From Clostridia bacterium (GTDB taxonomy: Bacteria; Bacillota; Clostridia; Oscillospirales; Acutalibacteraceae), in NCBI GenBank assembly GCA_900770165.1, contig CAAGJJ010000027.1, positions 1 to 64,000 of the forward strand: a stretch of 64,000 bases of DNA. The letters run 5' to 3'. This document shows positions 26,411-35,165 of this stretch, piece by piece (positions within the stretch are counted from its first letter, which is position 1; each line of letters begins with the position of its first letter). A program made the position numbers and the translations under genes. The notes under the pieces were generated by a model, which made no database searches, was not told the origin of the DNA, and was given only the letters and a program-made list of their open reading frames with translations.

Positions 26411-27913
26411 TTGGAATCAATATCCAAAATTAAATATATTCAAAAACTTTTAAATAGAAAAGAAATATCGTGTAAAGAGCTTACACAAAAATATATTGAA
26501 GCAATAGAGAAGTATGACGGAATTTTAAATTCATATGTTAATAAAACGAATGATATTGCTATAGATATAGCACAAAATGTTGATAAAAAGATTAAAAATG
26601 GAGAGCCTCTTGCCCCTTTAGAAGGTATACCTATGTCTTTAAAAGATAATATATCTACTAAAAATATAAATACTACATGTTGTTCCAAAATGCTACAAAA
26701 TTATAAACCAATATATGATGCAACAGTTTGGCAAATAATTAAGAAGCAAAATGGTATTCTATTAGGGAAAAATAATATGGATGAATTTGCTATGGGATCT
26801 TCTTGTGAAACATCTATTTTTGGTGGCGCAAGAAATCCGCATGAAACAAGCCATGTTGCGGGTGGAAGTTCAGGTGGAGGAGCAAGTTCAGTTGCAGGAA
26901 ACCTTTCTGTCTATTCGTTAGGAAGTGATACTGGAGGTTCTATAAGGCAGCCAGCAAGTTTCTGTGGAGTTGTTGGACTAAAACCCAGTTATGGGGCAGT
27001 TTCAAGGTTTGGCTTAATAGCTTTTGCTTCCAGTTTAGACCAAATAGGCCCAATAACTACATCTGTTGAGGATGCAGCTATAGTATTCGATTCTATTTCA
27101 AAGTACGATGAAAAAGATTCTACTTCTGTAGGTAATAAGGGTGTACTTACCGCAGAGAACCTTAGGAACAATATAACGGGAGTTAAAATTGGCGTAGCAA
27201 AAGAATACTTTAATGATATTAGAAATGATGTAAGAGAAAGAATAGAAGAATCTATAAAAATTTATAAGTCTTTGGGTGCAGAAATTCTTGATATTAGTTT
27301 ACCTATGGACAAATATGCACTAGCTGTTTATTATATTTTAGCTTGTGCAGAAGCTTCATCTAACCTTGGAAGATATGATGGCATAAGGTATGGATACAGA
27401 ACAGAAAATTATAAAAATATAGATGAAATGATTTGTAAAACTAGAAGTGAAGGTTTTGGCCTTGAAGTTAAACATAGAATTTTATTAGGCACATATGTTT
27501 TAAGTTCAGGATATTATGATGCTTACTATAAAAAAGCACAAAAACTTAGAGGGGCAGTTATAAATGCATTTAATTCTGCTTTTTCAAAGTGTGACGTTAT
27601 ATTAACGGCCACGAGTCCAACAACATCGTTTAAGCAGGGATACACATCTAGTAAGCCTATTGAAACCTATAAAAGCGATTTATGTACAGTTCCTGTAAAT
27701 ATAGCTGGACTTCCTGCAATTTCAATACCTTGTGGTTTTAATAAAGAAGGATTACCCGTAGGATTACAGTTGATTGGTAATAGATTTGAAGAATCTAAAA
27801 TTCTTAATGTTGCATATGCTTTTGAATCTGCTACTAGAGATACTCTTTTCAAGTCTCCAGATATGGGTGTTAATCTTGAAAGAGATATAACTAAAACAGG
27901 CGAGGGGGATTAA
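26411..27913 (+). CDS. gatA: Asp/Glu-tRNA amidotransferase subunit A
   Basis: A 500-residue amidase-signature enzyme that frees ammonia from glutamine for the amidotransferase. Lys in MSLKDNI, the serine-rich GGSSGGGASSVAG loop and the nucleophile region SLGSDTGGSIRQPAS give the Ser-cisSer-Lys triad. It starts at a TTG placed ~9 bases after ATGGAGG; the nearby ATG is in another frame. It lies 34 bases after gatC and ends 4 bases before gatB. Confidence 0.96.
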   Translation: MESISKIKYIQKLLNRKEISCKELTQKYIEAIEKYDGILNSYVNKTNDIAIDIAQNVDKKIKNGEPLAPLEGIPMSLKDNISTKNINTTCCSKMLQNYKPIYDATVWQIIKKQNGILLGKNNMDEFAMGSSCETSIFGGARNPHETSHVAGGSSGGGASSVAGNLSVYSLGSDTGGSIRQPASFCGVVGLKPSYGAVSRFGLIAFASSLDQIGPITTSVEDAAIVFDSISKYDEKDSTSVGNKGVLTAENLRNNITGVKIGVAKEYFNDIRNDVRERIEESIKIYKSLGAEILDISLPMDKYALAVYYILACAEASSNLGRYDGIRYGYRTENYKNIDEMICKTRSEGFGLEVKHRILLGTYVLSSGYYDAYYKKAQKLRGAVINAFNSAFSKCDVILTATSPTTSFKQGYTSSKPIETYKSDLCTVPVNIAGLPAISIPCGFNKEGLPVGLQLIGNRFEESKILNVAYAFESATRDTLFKSPDMGVNLERDITKTGEGD

Positions 27914-27917
27914 AATT

Positions 27918-29333
27918 ATGAAGTATGAGTTAGTAGCAGGCCTGGAAACGCATGTTGAATTATCTACTAAGACGAAAATATTTTGCTCTTGTACAACTGA
28001 ATTCGGAGGAGATCAAAATACACATTGTTGTCCTATATGTATTGGGTTACCAGGAACTCTTCCAAAGCTGAACGAGAAGGTTGTAGATTACGCAATAATG
28101 GCTGGACTTGCAACAAATTGCGAAATTAGTGAAATATCTAAGATGGATAGAAAAAATTATGTCTATCCTGATCTTCCTAAAGCTTATCAAATATCTCAGT
28201 ATGATATGCCATTATGTAAAAATGGATATATACAACTTTCAAACGGAAGAAAAATAAGAATTAATCGTATCCATATAGAAGAGGACGCGGGTAAGCTTAT
28301 ACATCAAATGGGAGACACTTTTATAGATTACAATAGAGGTGGGGTACCACTTATAGAGATAGTTACAGAACCTGATATAAGAAGTGTAGATGAGGCAAAG
28401 GAATATGTTGAAAAATTACAACTCATAATGAAGCATTTAGAAATATCAGATTGTAAAATGCAAGAGGGTTCGATGAGATGTGATGTAAATATTTCTGTTA
28501 GGAAGGAAGGCTCAAAAGAATTTGGAACACGAACAGAAATAAAGAATATGAACTCCATTACATTTATGACAAAGGCAATGGAATATGAGTATAAAAGGCA
28601 AATTGAAGCCATTGAAAATGGAGAGGAAATTTACCAGGAAACATTAAGATATGATGAAAAAAATAATGAAACTTTAAGTATGAGGGGTAAGGAAGATGCT
28701 AATGATTATAGGTATTTTAGAGAGCCAGATTTAGTTACAATAGAAGTTTCTAAAGAAAGAATAGAAAAGTTACAAAGCATACTTCCAGAGAATCCCGATG
28801 TTAAATTAAAAAGATATATTGAAGGTTTTGGCTTATCTGAACTCGATGCTTCTTTGCTGATAAAATACAAAAGAATTTCAGATTTCTTTGATATTGCTAG
28901 TAATGGTATAAAAAATAAAAAAATAATATCTAATTTAATATTGGGTCAGATATTTAAACATCTTGAGAATGATGAAGAAAAAGAAAAGTTTGATATTAAA
29001 GTATCAGCTTCTCAGTTAAAAGATTTAGCTTTATTAGTCGATAGTGGAAAAGTTAGGTTAAATCTTGCTAAATCTGTTATTGACAAAATGCTTGAGACAG
29101 GTAAAGACGCGAAAGAGTTTATATCTGAATCTGATTTGAGTGAAATAAGTGAAGAAGATATTATTGAGTTGTGTAATAAAGCTATTGAATTAAATGAAAA
29201 AGCTGTAAACGATTATGTAAACGGGAAAGAAAAAGCGCTAAAATCTCTTGTAGGTTTTGTTATGAAGTCAACTAAAGGTCGGGCAGATGCATTGTTTACA
29301 GAGAAAACGTTACAAAAAATGTTGCAAAATTAA
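27918..29333 (+). CDS. gatB: Asp/Glu-tRNA amidotransferase subunit B
   Basis: A 471-residue kinase-like subunit that activates the mischarged tRNA and accepts ammonia from GatA. The start YELVAGLETHVEL, the Cys motif FCSCTTEFG...CCPICIG, and YPDLPKAYQISQYD are the family hallmarks; the C-terminal YqeY-type helical domain contacts tRNA. Only 4 bases separate it from gatA, with AGGCGAGGGGG as ribosome site. Last gene of the operon. Confidence 0.97.
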   Translation: MKYELVAGLETHVELSTKTKIFCSCTTEFGGDQNTHCCPICIGLPGTLPKLNEKVVDYAIMAGLATNCEISEISKMDRKNYVYPDLPKAYQISQYDMPLCKNGYIQLSNGRKIRINRIHIEEDAGKLIHQMGDTFIDYNRGGVPLIEIVTEPDIRSVDEAKEYVEKLQLIMKHLEISDCKMQEGSMRCDVNISVRKEGSKEFGTRTEIKNMNSITFMTKAMEYEYKRQIEAIENGEEIYQETLRYDEKNNETLSMRGKEDANDYRYFREPDLVTIEVSKERIEKLQSILPENPDVKLKRYIEGFGLSELDASLLIKYKRISDFFDIASNGIKNKKIISNLILGQIFKHLENDEEKEKFDIKVSASQLKDLALLVDSGKVRLNLAKSVIDKMLETGKDAKEFISESDLSEISEEDIIELCNKAIELNEKAVNDYVNGKEKALKSLVGFVMKSTKGRADALFTEKTLQKMLQN

Positions 29334-29366
29334 AAGAACCGGGCACAATTGCCTGGTTCTTTTTAT
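29333..29366. terminator. Bidirectional terminator between gatB and trxB
   Basis: AAAGAACCGGGC / GCCTGGTTCTTT with T-runs on both strands; it serves two converging genes. Confidence 0.8.
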
Positions 29367-30283
29367 AGCATAGATTTTTTACTGTTTAAAAAGTAAATTG
29401 CTTGATTAGCAGAAACAGCACCATCAGATGCAGCAGTTACAAGTTGCCTTAAAGTTTTATCTCTGCAATCTCCGGCGACGTAAACAGCCTCTAAATTTGT
29501 TTTACATGTTTCATCAGACTTAAAATATCCTTGTGCAGTTAAGTCAATTTGTCCTTCAAATATTTTATTGTCTGGCTCATATCCTATTGAAATGAAAACA
29601 CCGTCAATAGGGATTTTAAAACTTTTTTCTGTGCTTTTATTTTTGAGCATAACAGAGTTTACCTTTTTGTCACCAATTATTTCTTCAACTGTGTGCTCCA
29701 TTTTTAATTCAATATTTTTTTTGTTTGAAACTGCATTGACTAATGAATTTTCACCTCTGAAATGCGGTTTTCTAACAGCCATAATGACTTTATCACATAT
29801 ATTTGAAAGATATAAAGCATCCTCTAAGGCAGTGTTTCCGCCACCTACAATAAGAACATTTTTGTTCTTAAAGAATGTGCCATCGCAAGTTGCACAATAT
29901 GAAACACCTTTGCCAATAAATTCGTTTTCTCCTTTGCATTTAAGTTTGCGTCTTTTTATTCCTGCAGATATAATTACAGTTTTGCTTTGATATTCATTTT
30001 TAGTTGACCTTAGAGTTTTTATGTTTCCTTTAAGGTCAGCAGTGTTTATTTCATCAAATATGAATTTTCCTCCTAAACTTTTTGTTTGTTCGTAGATTGC
30101 TTGAGCCAAATTAATACCGCTAATTTTATTTATTCCAGGATAATTTTCTATTTCGTTTGTTATAGACATTTGTCCACCGTATATGCTTTTTTCAATTATT
30201 GCAGTGTTTAAACCTGCTCTAAGACAATATATTGCAGCAGTCATCCCAGATATGCCGGCCCCTAATATTAAAACATCATACAT
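29363..30283 (-). CDS. trxB: Thioredoxin reductase
   Basis: A 306-residue flavoprotein that passes electrons from NADPH to thioredoxin. FAD motif GAGISGM near the start, NADPH motif GGGNTALEDA, and the redox pair in SYCATCDG are intact; the C-terminal FAD motif VAGDCRDK is present. The ATG at 30283 lies after AAAGGG at normal distance; an in-frame GTG nine bases earlier is too close. Lies 23 bases after trxA, so the two form a redox operon. Confidence 0.95.
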   Translation of the reverse strand: MYDVLILGAGISGMTAAIYCLRAGLNTAIIEKSIYGGQMSITNEIENYPGINKISGINLAQAIYEQTKSLGGKFIFDEINTADLKGNIKTLRSTKNEYQSKTVIISAGIKRRKLKCKGENEFIGKGVSYCATCDGTFFKNKNVLIVGGGNTALEDALYLSNICDKVIMAVRKPHFRGENSLVNAVSNKKNIELKMEHTVEEIIGDKKVNSVMLKNKSTEKSFKIPIDGVFISIGYEPDNKIFEGQIDLTAQGYFKSDETCKTNLEAVYVAGDCRDKTLRQLVTAASDGAVSANQAIYFLNSKKSML

Positions 30284-30306
30284 ACTATACACCCTTTAAT
30301 ATAGCT

Positions 30307-30618
30307 TTATGCCTGTACCATTTCTACTAGTTTTTCTTTTGACGTAACTCCTACAGAAGTTTTCGTTGCTTCTCCATTTTTAAAGAGAATTATTGTTGGA
30401 ATAGACATAACTGAGTATTTTTGAGCGATATCAGGACATTCATCAATATTTATTTTTAATACAATAATTTTATCTTTAAATTCGTTTGAAACTTCTTCAA
30501 TTATTGGAGACATCATTTTACAAGGTGTACACCAATCTGCATAGAAGTCTACAAGTACTGGTGTTTTAGATTTTAATATAGTTTCTTCAAAATTGTTTTT
30601 ATTAGTAATTAGGTTCAT
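30307..30618 (-). CDS. trxA: Thioredoxin
   Basis: A 103-residue thioredoxin with the active site WCTPC (the usual Gly is Thr, seen in clostridial forms) at about residue 30. It includes the cis-Pro segment SIPTIILF. It reduces protein disulfides in the cytoplasm and is recycled by the TrxB encoded just downstream. AGGAGGAATTATT ribosome site. The 199 bp upstream (30619-30817) carry several ATGCAAT-like repeats, including a TTGCATGCAA palindrome at 30734-30743, and nothing else that I can name. Confidence 0.95.
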   Translation of the reverse strand: MNLITNKNNFEETILKSKTPVLVDFYADWCTPCKMMSPIIEEVSNEFKDKIIVLKINIDECPDIAQKYSVMSIPTIILFKNGEATKTSVGVTSKEKLVEMVQA

Positions 30619-30817
30619 AATAATTCCTCCTAAAATTATTCTTATAGTCTAGTTTTTTCTAAGTATATAGAATTATGCGAAATGTAAATAGCATACTTTA
30701 AGATATTTTGTTAATTACATTATAGACTATTATTTGCATGCAATGCAATTCATTTTTGCAGCAACTATATTTTATGCAATTAATATGTAATTTGTTTATT
30801 ATTTTTAATTACATGTT

Positions 30818-32020
30818 TTATTGACATTCTTCAAAGATCCAATATGAACTCGTTTCATCTGGATCATACATACTGCAGTATATTTTAGCACCATTATCTT
30901 GGCTTGAATTTTGTACATTCAAGACTTCAGTATATTTAGATAAACCTGTCATAATTCTAAAATAACCATTTTCACAAAAAACTGGTTTGAAATAGTTAGA
31001 TAAACTATGTATTAGTGAATATGATAATTTAGGATTATCGAATCTAAAAGATTTCCAATTCCATTTTACACTTAATATTTTTTTGCTACAGGCTGGTGTT
31101 AATGTAAAGGATCCATCAAAGTTTTTTGATACTTTGAATCTTTGTGAATCATTTTGCTGAAAAGAATCTTGTACTATATTATTTCCAGATACAGTTATGT
31201 ATTTTGAAGAGCCAGCATTTTTAATATAATATTCTTTACCATCTTCGATATATTTTATGCTATCAGGATTATTTATATCTCTATAAAATCTATTTAATAC
31301 TGCAGCAGTTAGTTTTTCAGCTATAGGAACTGTATTTTCAATAGATTTATCATAAAGTTCTGGTATATTACTTGATGCTTCATATTCATATTGACTTGAT
31401 TGCTTTGAAAGACTGTTTAAAATTTCGGAAAATGGATTATATAAAACATAATCATATTTTTCACTAGCTGTACAAGCAGTAAATTTATCTGAATTATTTG
31501 TAATATAAGTTTCGTACATTTTATGAGGATTCTTACTGCTAAGTAAAGAGTAAGTCATTTTTGTAGAATGAGCAGTGCAACTTATGTCGGAAAGATAATG
31601 AATAGCTTTACCTAATGAGTTGAATGCTTTATTTTTATATCCACTAAAATACATATTTAATGCAGTACTGTAATGCTCTTCAAAGTTAGTACGAGCACTT
31701 CTTGAATAAGCGCCCTTTGAATTTTTATAGTAGTTTCCAACAGAAGATGATGTTTCGGAATATATATAATAATGTGCTCCTGGGTTAGCTTCATCAATAT
31801 CTGCTTCAATTGTACCTGCCATAAGATTGCTATAATATGGACTGTTTTTAAAGAAATCATATATGTCTTCTTTATTATCGTTTGATAATATAGTCATGGC
31901 ATGCTTTAAGATTTTAGTATGAGTAGGGCAAGCGTATGCGCTGACTTTTGGAATGGTAGTTCCTAGTAGCATAATCATTACAAAAATACTCAATAAATTT
32001 TTAATACAGTTTTTAATCAT
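30818..32020 (-). CDS. Secreted zinc-dependent phospholipase C with C-terminal ricin-like domain
   Basis: A 400-residue exported protein: signal peptide (residues 1-28, ending KVSA), then an alpha-toxin/Bacillus PLC-type helical domain. Zinc ligands are recognisable: His34, an Asp at 74-76, His83, then His141-Asp145-His151 with the same 4 and 6 spacings as in C. perfringens alpha-toxin, and His166/Glu170. The alpha-toxin N-terminal Trp is not conserved. Instead of the PLAT/C2 domain, residues ~258-400 look like a ricin-type beta-trefoil (repeated QDNGAKI-like and Q-x-W/F motifs). Probable role: cleavage of phospholipids, with the trefoil binding glycans or membranes. Monocistronic. Confidence 0.78.
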   Translation of the reverse strand: MIKNCIKNLLSIFVMIMLLGTTIPKVSAYACPTHTKILKHAMTILSNDNKEDIYDFFKNSPYYSNLMAGTIEADIDEANPGAHYYIYSETSSSVGNYYKNSKGAYSRSARTNFEEHYSTALNMYFSGYKNKAFNSLGKAIHYLSDISCTAHSTKMTYSLLSSKNPHKMYETYITNNSDKFTACTASEKYDYVLYNPFSEILNSLSKQSSQYEYEASSNIPELYDKSIENTVPIAEKLTAAVLNRFYRDINNPDSIKYIEDGKEYYIKNAGSSKYITVSGNNIVQDSFQQNDSQRFKVSKNFDGSFTLTPACSKKILSVKWNWKSFRFDNPKLSYSLIHSLSNYFKPVFCENGYFRIMTGLSKYTEVLNVQNSSQDNGAKIYCSMYDPDETSSYWIFEECQ

Positions 32021-32098
32021 ATTATTCCTTTCATAAATGTTATCGATTTACAACTTTACAATAATACAATAACACTTATATATGAATAATATGTTAAT

Positions 32099-32131
32099 AA
32101 AAGCCGCATGTTAGAAAAACAGGCGACTTTT
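32099..32131 (-). terminator. Terminator of rubrerythrin gene
   Basis: Read leftward, AAAAGTCGC / GCGGCTTTT with one G-T pair, then TTTATTAA. Confidence 0.65.
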
Positions 32132-32173
32132 GTATGAATACATATAAATTTTAGTTTTTAATGAGGAAATATA

Positions 32174-32707
32174 TTAATAATTTTTAGCTTCAATTTGGAA
32201 ATATGATTGCGGATGTGAACAAACAGGACAAACAGCAGGAGCTTCTAAAGCTACGTGTATATGCCCACAATTTGCACATTGCCATATCACAACATTGTCT
32301 TTTTTGAATACTTTGCCTTCTCTTATGTTTTTCAATAATGCTTCATAGCGTTCATGGTGTTCTTTTTCTATTTTTGCAACCATTTCAAATAAAGCAGCTA
32401 TATTATCGAAACCTTCTTCTTTAGCTTCTTCGGCAAAGACTTTATACATTTCAGTCCACTCATATTTTTCTCCTGCAGCGGCAGCAATAAGGTTTTCTTC
32501 AGTATTTCCTATTCCATTGAGCAGTTTAAACCATATTTTAGCATGTTCCTTTTCGTTGTTTGCTGTTTCCAAGAATATATTTGATATTTGATTATATCCT
32601 TCTTTTTTGGCTTTAGATGCGAAATAAGTATATTTATTTCTAGCTTGTGATTCACCTGCAAAGGCAGCCTGTAGGTTTTTCTCTGTTTTAGATCCTTTTA
32701 GTTCCAT
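32174..32707 (-). CDS. rbr: Rubrerythrin
   Basis: A 177-residue non-heme iron peroxidase that detoxifies hydrogen peroxide in anaerobes. The N-terminal four-helix domain carries the paired di-iron motifs ([38 protein letters not shown]). The C-terminal rubredoxin-like center has CANCGH and CPVCSH. AGGAGGG ribosome site. Expected partners (thioredoxin system) lie nearby but are not in the same transcript. Confidence 0.96.
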   Translation of the reverse strand: MELKGSKTEKNLQAAFAGESQARNKYTYFASKAKKEGYNQISNIFLETANNEKEHAKIWFKLLNGIGNTEENLIAAAAGEKYEWTEMYKVFAEEAKEEGFDNIAALFEMVAKIEKEHHERYEALLKNIREGKVFKKDNVVIWQCANCGHIHVALEAPAVCPVCSHPQSYFQIEAKNY

Positions 32708-32743
32708 GGATTAAACCCTCCTAAAATAATATAATACAATTAA

Positions 32744-32772
32744 ATATTACCATTACACAATATATTAGTCAA
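32744..32772 (-). promoter_or_regulatory. Promoter of rubrerythrin gene
   Basis: Read leftward: TTGACT, 17-bp spacer, TAATAT, about 37 bp before the start codon. No clear PerR box is seen. Confidence 0.6.
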
Positions 32773-32937
32773 TAAATTTATATAATGTTATATATGTATT
32801 ATTTACAATTGTTTTAAATTATACAAATTATTTATATTTCTGCTTTATATGTGCTATATATGATTATTTTAATAGTAATTTTTCATTAAATTACATTTTT
32901 TTCATAATTAATGTACATATACTATATTTTAATTATA
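32773..32937. other. AT-rich spacer with no recognisable feature
   Basis: Part of a 428-bp gene-free stretch between rubrerythrin and metK. Outside the rubrerythrin promoter, the metK -10 and the riboswitch I see only A/T-rich sequence here, without repeats or ORFs worth naming. Confidence 0.5.
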
Positions 32938-32946
32938 TGATATAAT
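32938..32946 (+). promoter_or_regulatory. Extended -10 promoter of metK
   Basis: TGATATAAT just upstream of the SAM riboswitch; the -35 is poor at 17 bp (TATACT), so the extended -10 probably compensates. Confidence 0.5.
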
Positions 32947-32961
32947 AAACAAAAATGAATA

Positions 32962-33058
32962 TCCTTATCAAGAGAGATGGAGGGAGCAGACCCTACGAAA
33001 TCCAGCAACCTGCTTGTGCAAGGTGCTAATTTCTGCGGTATAACCGGAAGATGAGGTG
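32962..33058 (+). promoter_or_regulatory. SAM-I (S-box) riboswitch aptamer
   Basis: The hallmark S-box segments occur in order: CTTATCAAGAGAGATGGAGG, GGGAGCAGACCC, GAAATCCAGCAACC, AAGGTGCTAATTTC and CAGATGAGG-like GGAAGATGAGG. SAM binding stabilises the anti-antiterminator and stops transcription, lowering metK expression when SAM is plentiful. Confidence 0.95.
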
Positions 33059-33067
33059 AAAAAGATT

Positions 33068-33095
33068 CGTCCGGATATTTACGGACGTTTTTTTA
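33068..33095 (+). terminator. Expression-platform terminator of the SAM riboswitch
   Basis: CGTCCG / CGGACG with an 8-base loop and seven T residues, 40 bp before metK. Confidence 0.9.
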
Positions 33096-33135
33096 TTATT
33101 TAATTTAATTTTATATTATATTTTGGAGGAAAATT

Positions 33136-34332
33136 ATGTCAAGGCACTTTTTTACATCTGAATCAGTTACAGAAGGGCATCCAGATAAGATTTGCGATCA
33201 GATTTCGGATGCAGTTTTAGATGAGATATTAATTAATGATCCTGATGCACATGTTGCTTGTGAGGTAACAACTACAACAGGGTTAGTTCATGTAATGGGA
33301 GAAATATCTACTAGCTGCTATGTAGATATAGCTTCTATTGCAAGAAAAGTTATTAAAGATATTGGGTATAATAATCCTTTATCTGGCTTTAATGGAGATA
33401 CATGTGCAGTAATTACATCTATAGATGCTCAGTCACCTGATATAGCGCTTGGTGTTAACAATTCTTTGGAAGAAAAACAAGGATTAGAGGAAAAAGAAAA
33501 TAAAATTGGCGCAGGTGACCAAGGCATGATGTTTGGGTATGCGTGCGATGAAACACCCGAATTAATGCCACTTTCAATATCGTTAGCACATAAATTGGCA
33601 AAAAGATTAGCAGAGGTTAGAAAGAATGGAACCCTAGAATATCTTCGCCCCGATGGAAAAACTCAAGTTACTATAGAATATGATAATGATATTCCAGTAA
33701 GGGTAGAGGCTATAGTTGTTTCATCTCAGCATTCAGAAGAGATATCTTTAGATCAAATACGTAAAGATATAGTGAAACATGTAATAAATCCGGTAATTCC
33801 GAGTAACTTTATAGATAATAAAACAAAAATATATGTTAACCCAACAGGCAGGTTTGTTGTTGGTGGCCCAGTTGGTGATAGTGGATTAACGGGAAGAAAA
33901 ATAATTGTTGACACATATGGTGGGTATTCGAGACATGGGGGAGGAGCTTTTTCAGGAAAAGATCCGACTAAAGTTGATAGATCAGCAGCGTATGCAGCTA
34001 GATATGTTGCTAAAAATGTTGTAGCTGCAGGTTTGGCAAAAAAATGTGAAGTTCAACTAGCTTATGCAATAGGAGTTGCAAGACCTGTGTCAATAATGGT
34101 TGATACTTTTGGTTCCTCTAGTTATTCAAATGATGTTTTAATTAAAGCTATTAGCGAAGTATTCGACTTAAGACCTGCTGCAATAATAGAAAAACTTTCG
34201 TTAAGAAAACCAATTTATAGACAACTTGCTTCTTATGGACATATGGGAAGAGAGGACCTTAATGTTAGTTGGGAAAAAACCGATATGACAGATAAATTAA
34301 AAGAAAAAGTTTTATTATTATCTTCAAAATAA
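33136..34332 (+). CDS. metK: S-adenosylmethionine synthase
   Basis: A 398-residue enzyme making SAM from methionine and ATP. N-terminal [20 protein letters not shown], the loop [12 protein letters not shown], and the P-loop-like [19 protein letters not shown] are all present. TTGGAGGAAAATT ribosome site. Controlled by the SAM-I riboswitch directly upstream. Monocistronic between that and a strong convergent terminator. Confidence 0.98.
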   Translation: MSRHFFTSESVTEGHPDKICDQISDAVLDEILINDPDAHVACEVTTTTGLVHVMGEISTSCYVDIASIARKVIKDIGYNNPLSGFNGDTCAVITSIDAQSPDIALGVNNSLEEKQGLEEKENKIGAGDQGMMFGYACDETPELMPLSISLAHKLAKRLAEVRKNGTLEYLRPDGKTQVTIEYDNDIPVRVEAIVVSSQHSEEISLDQIRKDIVKHVINPVIPSNFIDNKTKIYVNPTGRFVVGGPVGDSGLTGRKIIVDTYGGYSRHGGGAFSGKDPTKVDRSAAYAARYVAKNVVAAGLAKKCEVQLAYAIGVARPVSIMVDTFGSSSYSNDVLIKAISEVFDLRPAAIIEKLSLRKPIYRQLASYGHMGREDLNVSWEKTDMTDKLKEKVLLLSSK

Positions 34333-34373
34333 TGTATTAGAATATAAGATAGAGAATAGTATTAAATAAAAAT

Positions 34374-34404
34374 AAAAGGTTAAGGTATTGTACCTTAACC
34401 TTTT
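34374..34404. terminator. Bidirectional terminator between metK and bofA
   Basis: A 14-bp perfect stem AAAAGGTTAAGGTA / TACCTTAACCTTTT with a 3-base loop; T-rich on both strands. Confidence 0.9.
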
Positions 34405-34405
34405 A

Positions 34406-34666
34406 CTACATAATCATTCTTAAAATTAATAACATAGTAACTCCGGGAATGCCTGCAACAGCAGAAATTCCTATACTTAATAAGCTTATGGGAAGGGTAA
34501 CACTAGTAAATGTACCAAGTAGGTTAACAGCAAAAAGAGAGAATGTTCCTGTTAAAATTCCTGATATAGCTTTTCTTACTGGTCTTTTTGCCCTTACTAG
34601 TATTTGAATAAATACCAATGAAAAAAATATTGCAGCAAGTATAAGCCAAATAGACCATTCAGGCAT
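34406..34666 (-). CDS. bofA: Pro-sigma-K processing inhibitor BofA family protein
   Basis: An 86-residue membrane protein with two to three hydrophobic helices and the BofA pattern RPVRKAISG, AVNLLG, PGVTMLLIL. In Bacillus BofA holds the SpoIVFB protease inactive until sigma-G signalling. The ATG at 34666 follows AAAGGAGGAG; upstream in-frame sequence overlaps the yaaL gene end and is not needed. Paired with yaaL, as in the Bacillus recR-yaaL-bofA arrangement. Confidence 0.85.
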   Translation of the reverse strand: MPEWSIWLILAAIFFSLVFIQILVRAKRPVRKAISGILTGTFSLFAVNLLGTFTSVTLPISLLSIGISAVAGIPGVTMLLILRMIM

Positions 34667-34682
34667 TAAAAAAGCTCCTCCT

Positions 34683-34949
34683 TTATACACATTTTGGTTC
34701 GAAAGGTGAAACATATATGTTATCATTTTTGGCTTTTCTCATAAGGTAACGATATTTAGCGTAAAGTACTTCTCTTTGGTGTATACAGGCTTCAATTAGG
34801 TCACTATCATTTTCTGATTGAAACCATTGTTCAGTACAAGAAATTTGTCTGCATACATCCTTAATTTCATTAATTAAATCTTGATTGTTATCATTTGTTT
34901 TTTCATCAGAAGATGTGCTTCTTTTAATGATTTTTAAAACATTTTCCAT
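34683..34949 (-). CDS. yaaL: YaaL/DUF2508 family protein
   Basis: An 88-residue charged soluble protein (DLINEIKDVCRQISCTEQWF, then EACIHQREVLYAKYRYLMRKAK). This matches the DUF2508 family whose members sit upstream of bofA in spore formers; the function is unknown. Start chosen at 34949 (MENVLKIIK) behind GAAAGGA; the longer reading upstream has no conserved content. Sixteen bases separate it from bofA. Confidence 0.75.
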   Translation of the reverse strand: MENVLKIIKRSTSSDEKTNDNNQDLINEIKDVCRQISCTEQWFQSENDSDLIEACIHQREVLYAKYRYLMRKAKNDNIYVSPFEPKCV

Positions 34950-35024
34950 ATTAGCAACATTCCTTTCTCGGAAATAGTAATTCAATTAGTGTTGTAATTG
35001 GTTTGAACTACAATCTCTTTGTCT

Positions 35025-35054
35025 AGTATAATTCTATGCTAATATATTGGACAA
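35025..35054 (-). promoter_or_regulatory. Promoter of yaaL-bofA
   Basis: Read leftward: TTGTCC, 18-bp spacer, TATACT. Confidence 0.45.
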
Positions 35055-35127
35055 TTATTACAGTTTTTATACAGAAAATAGTAGAGTATGAATTAATTGG
35101 GTAATAAAATTTTAATTTTACTTTAAT

Positions 35128-35165
35128 AAAAAAACAGTATCTTAAATAGATACTGTTTTTTATTT
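35128..35165 (-). terminator. Terminator of rnr
   Basis: AAAAACAGTATCT / AGATACTGTTTTT with a 5-base loop, overlapping the rnr stop codon region. Confidence 0.85.
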
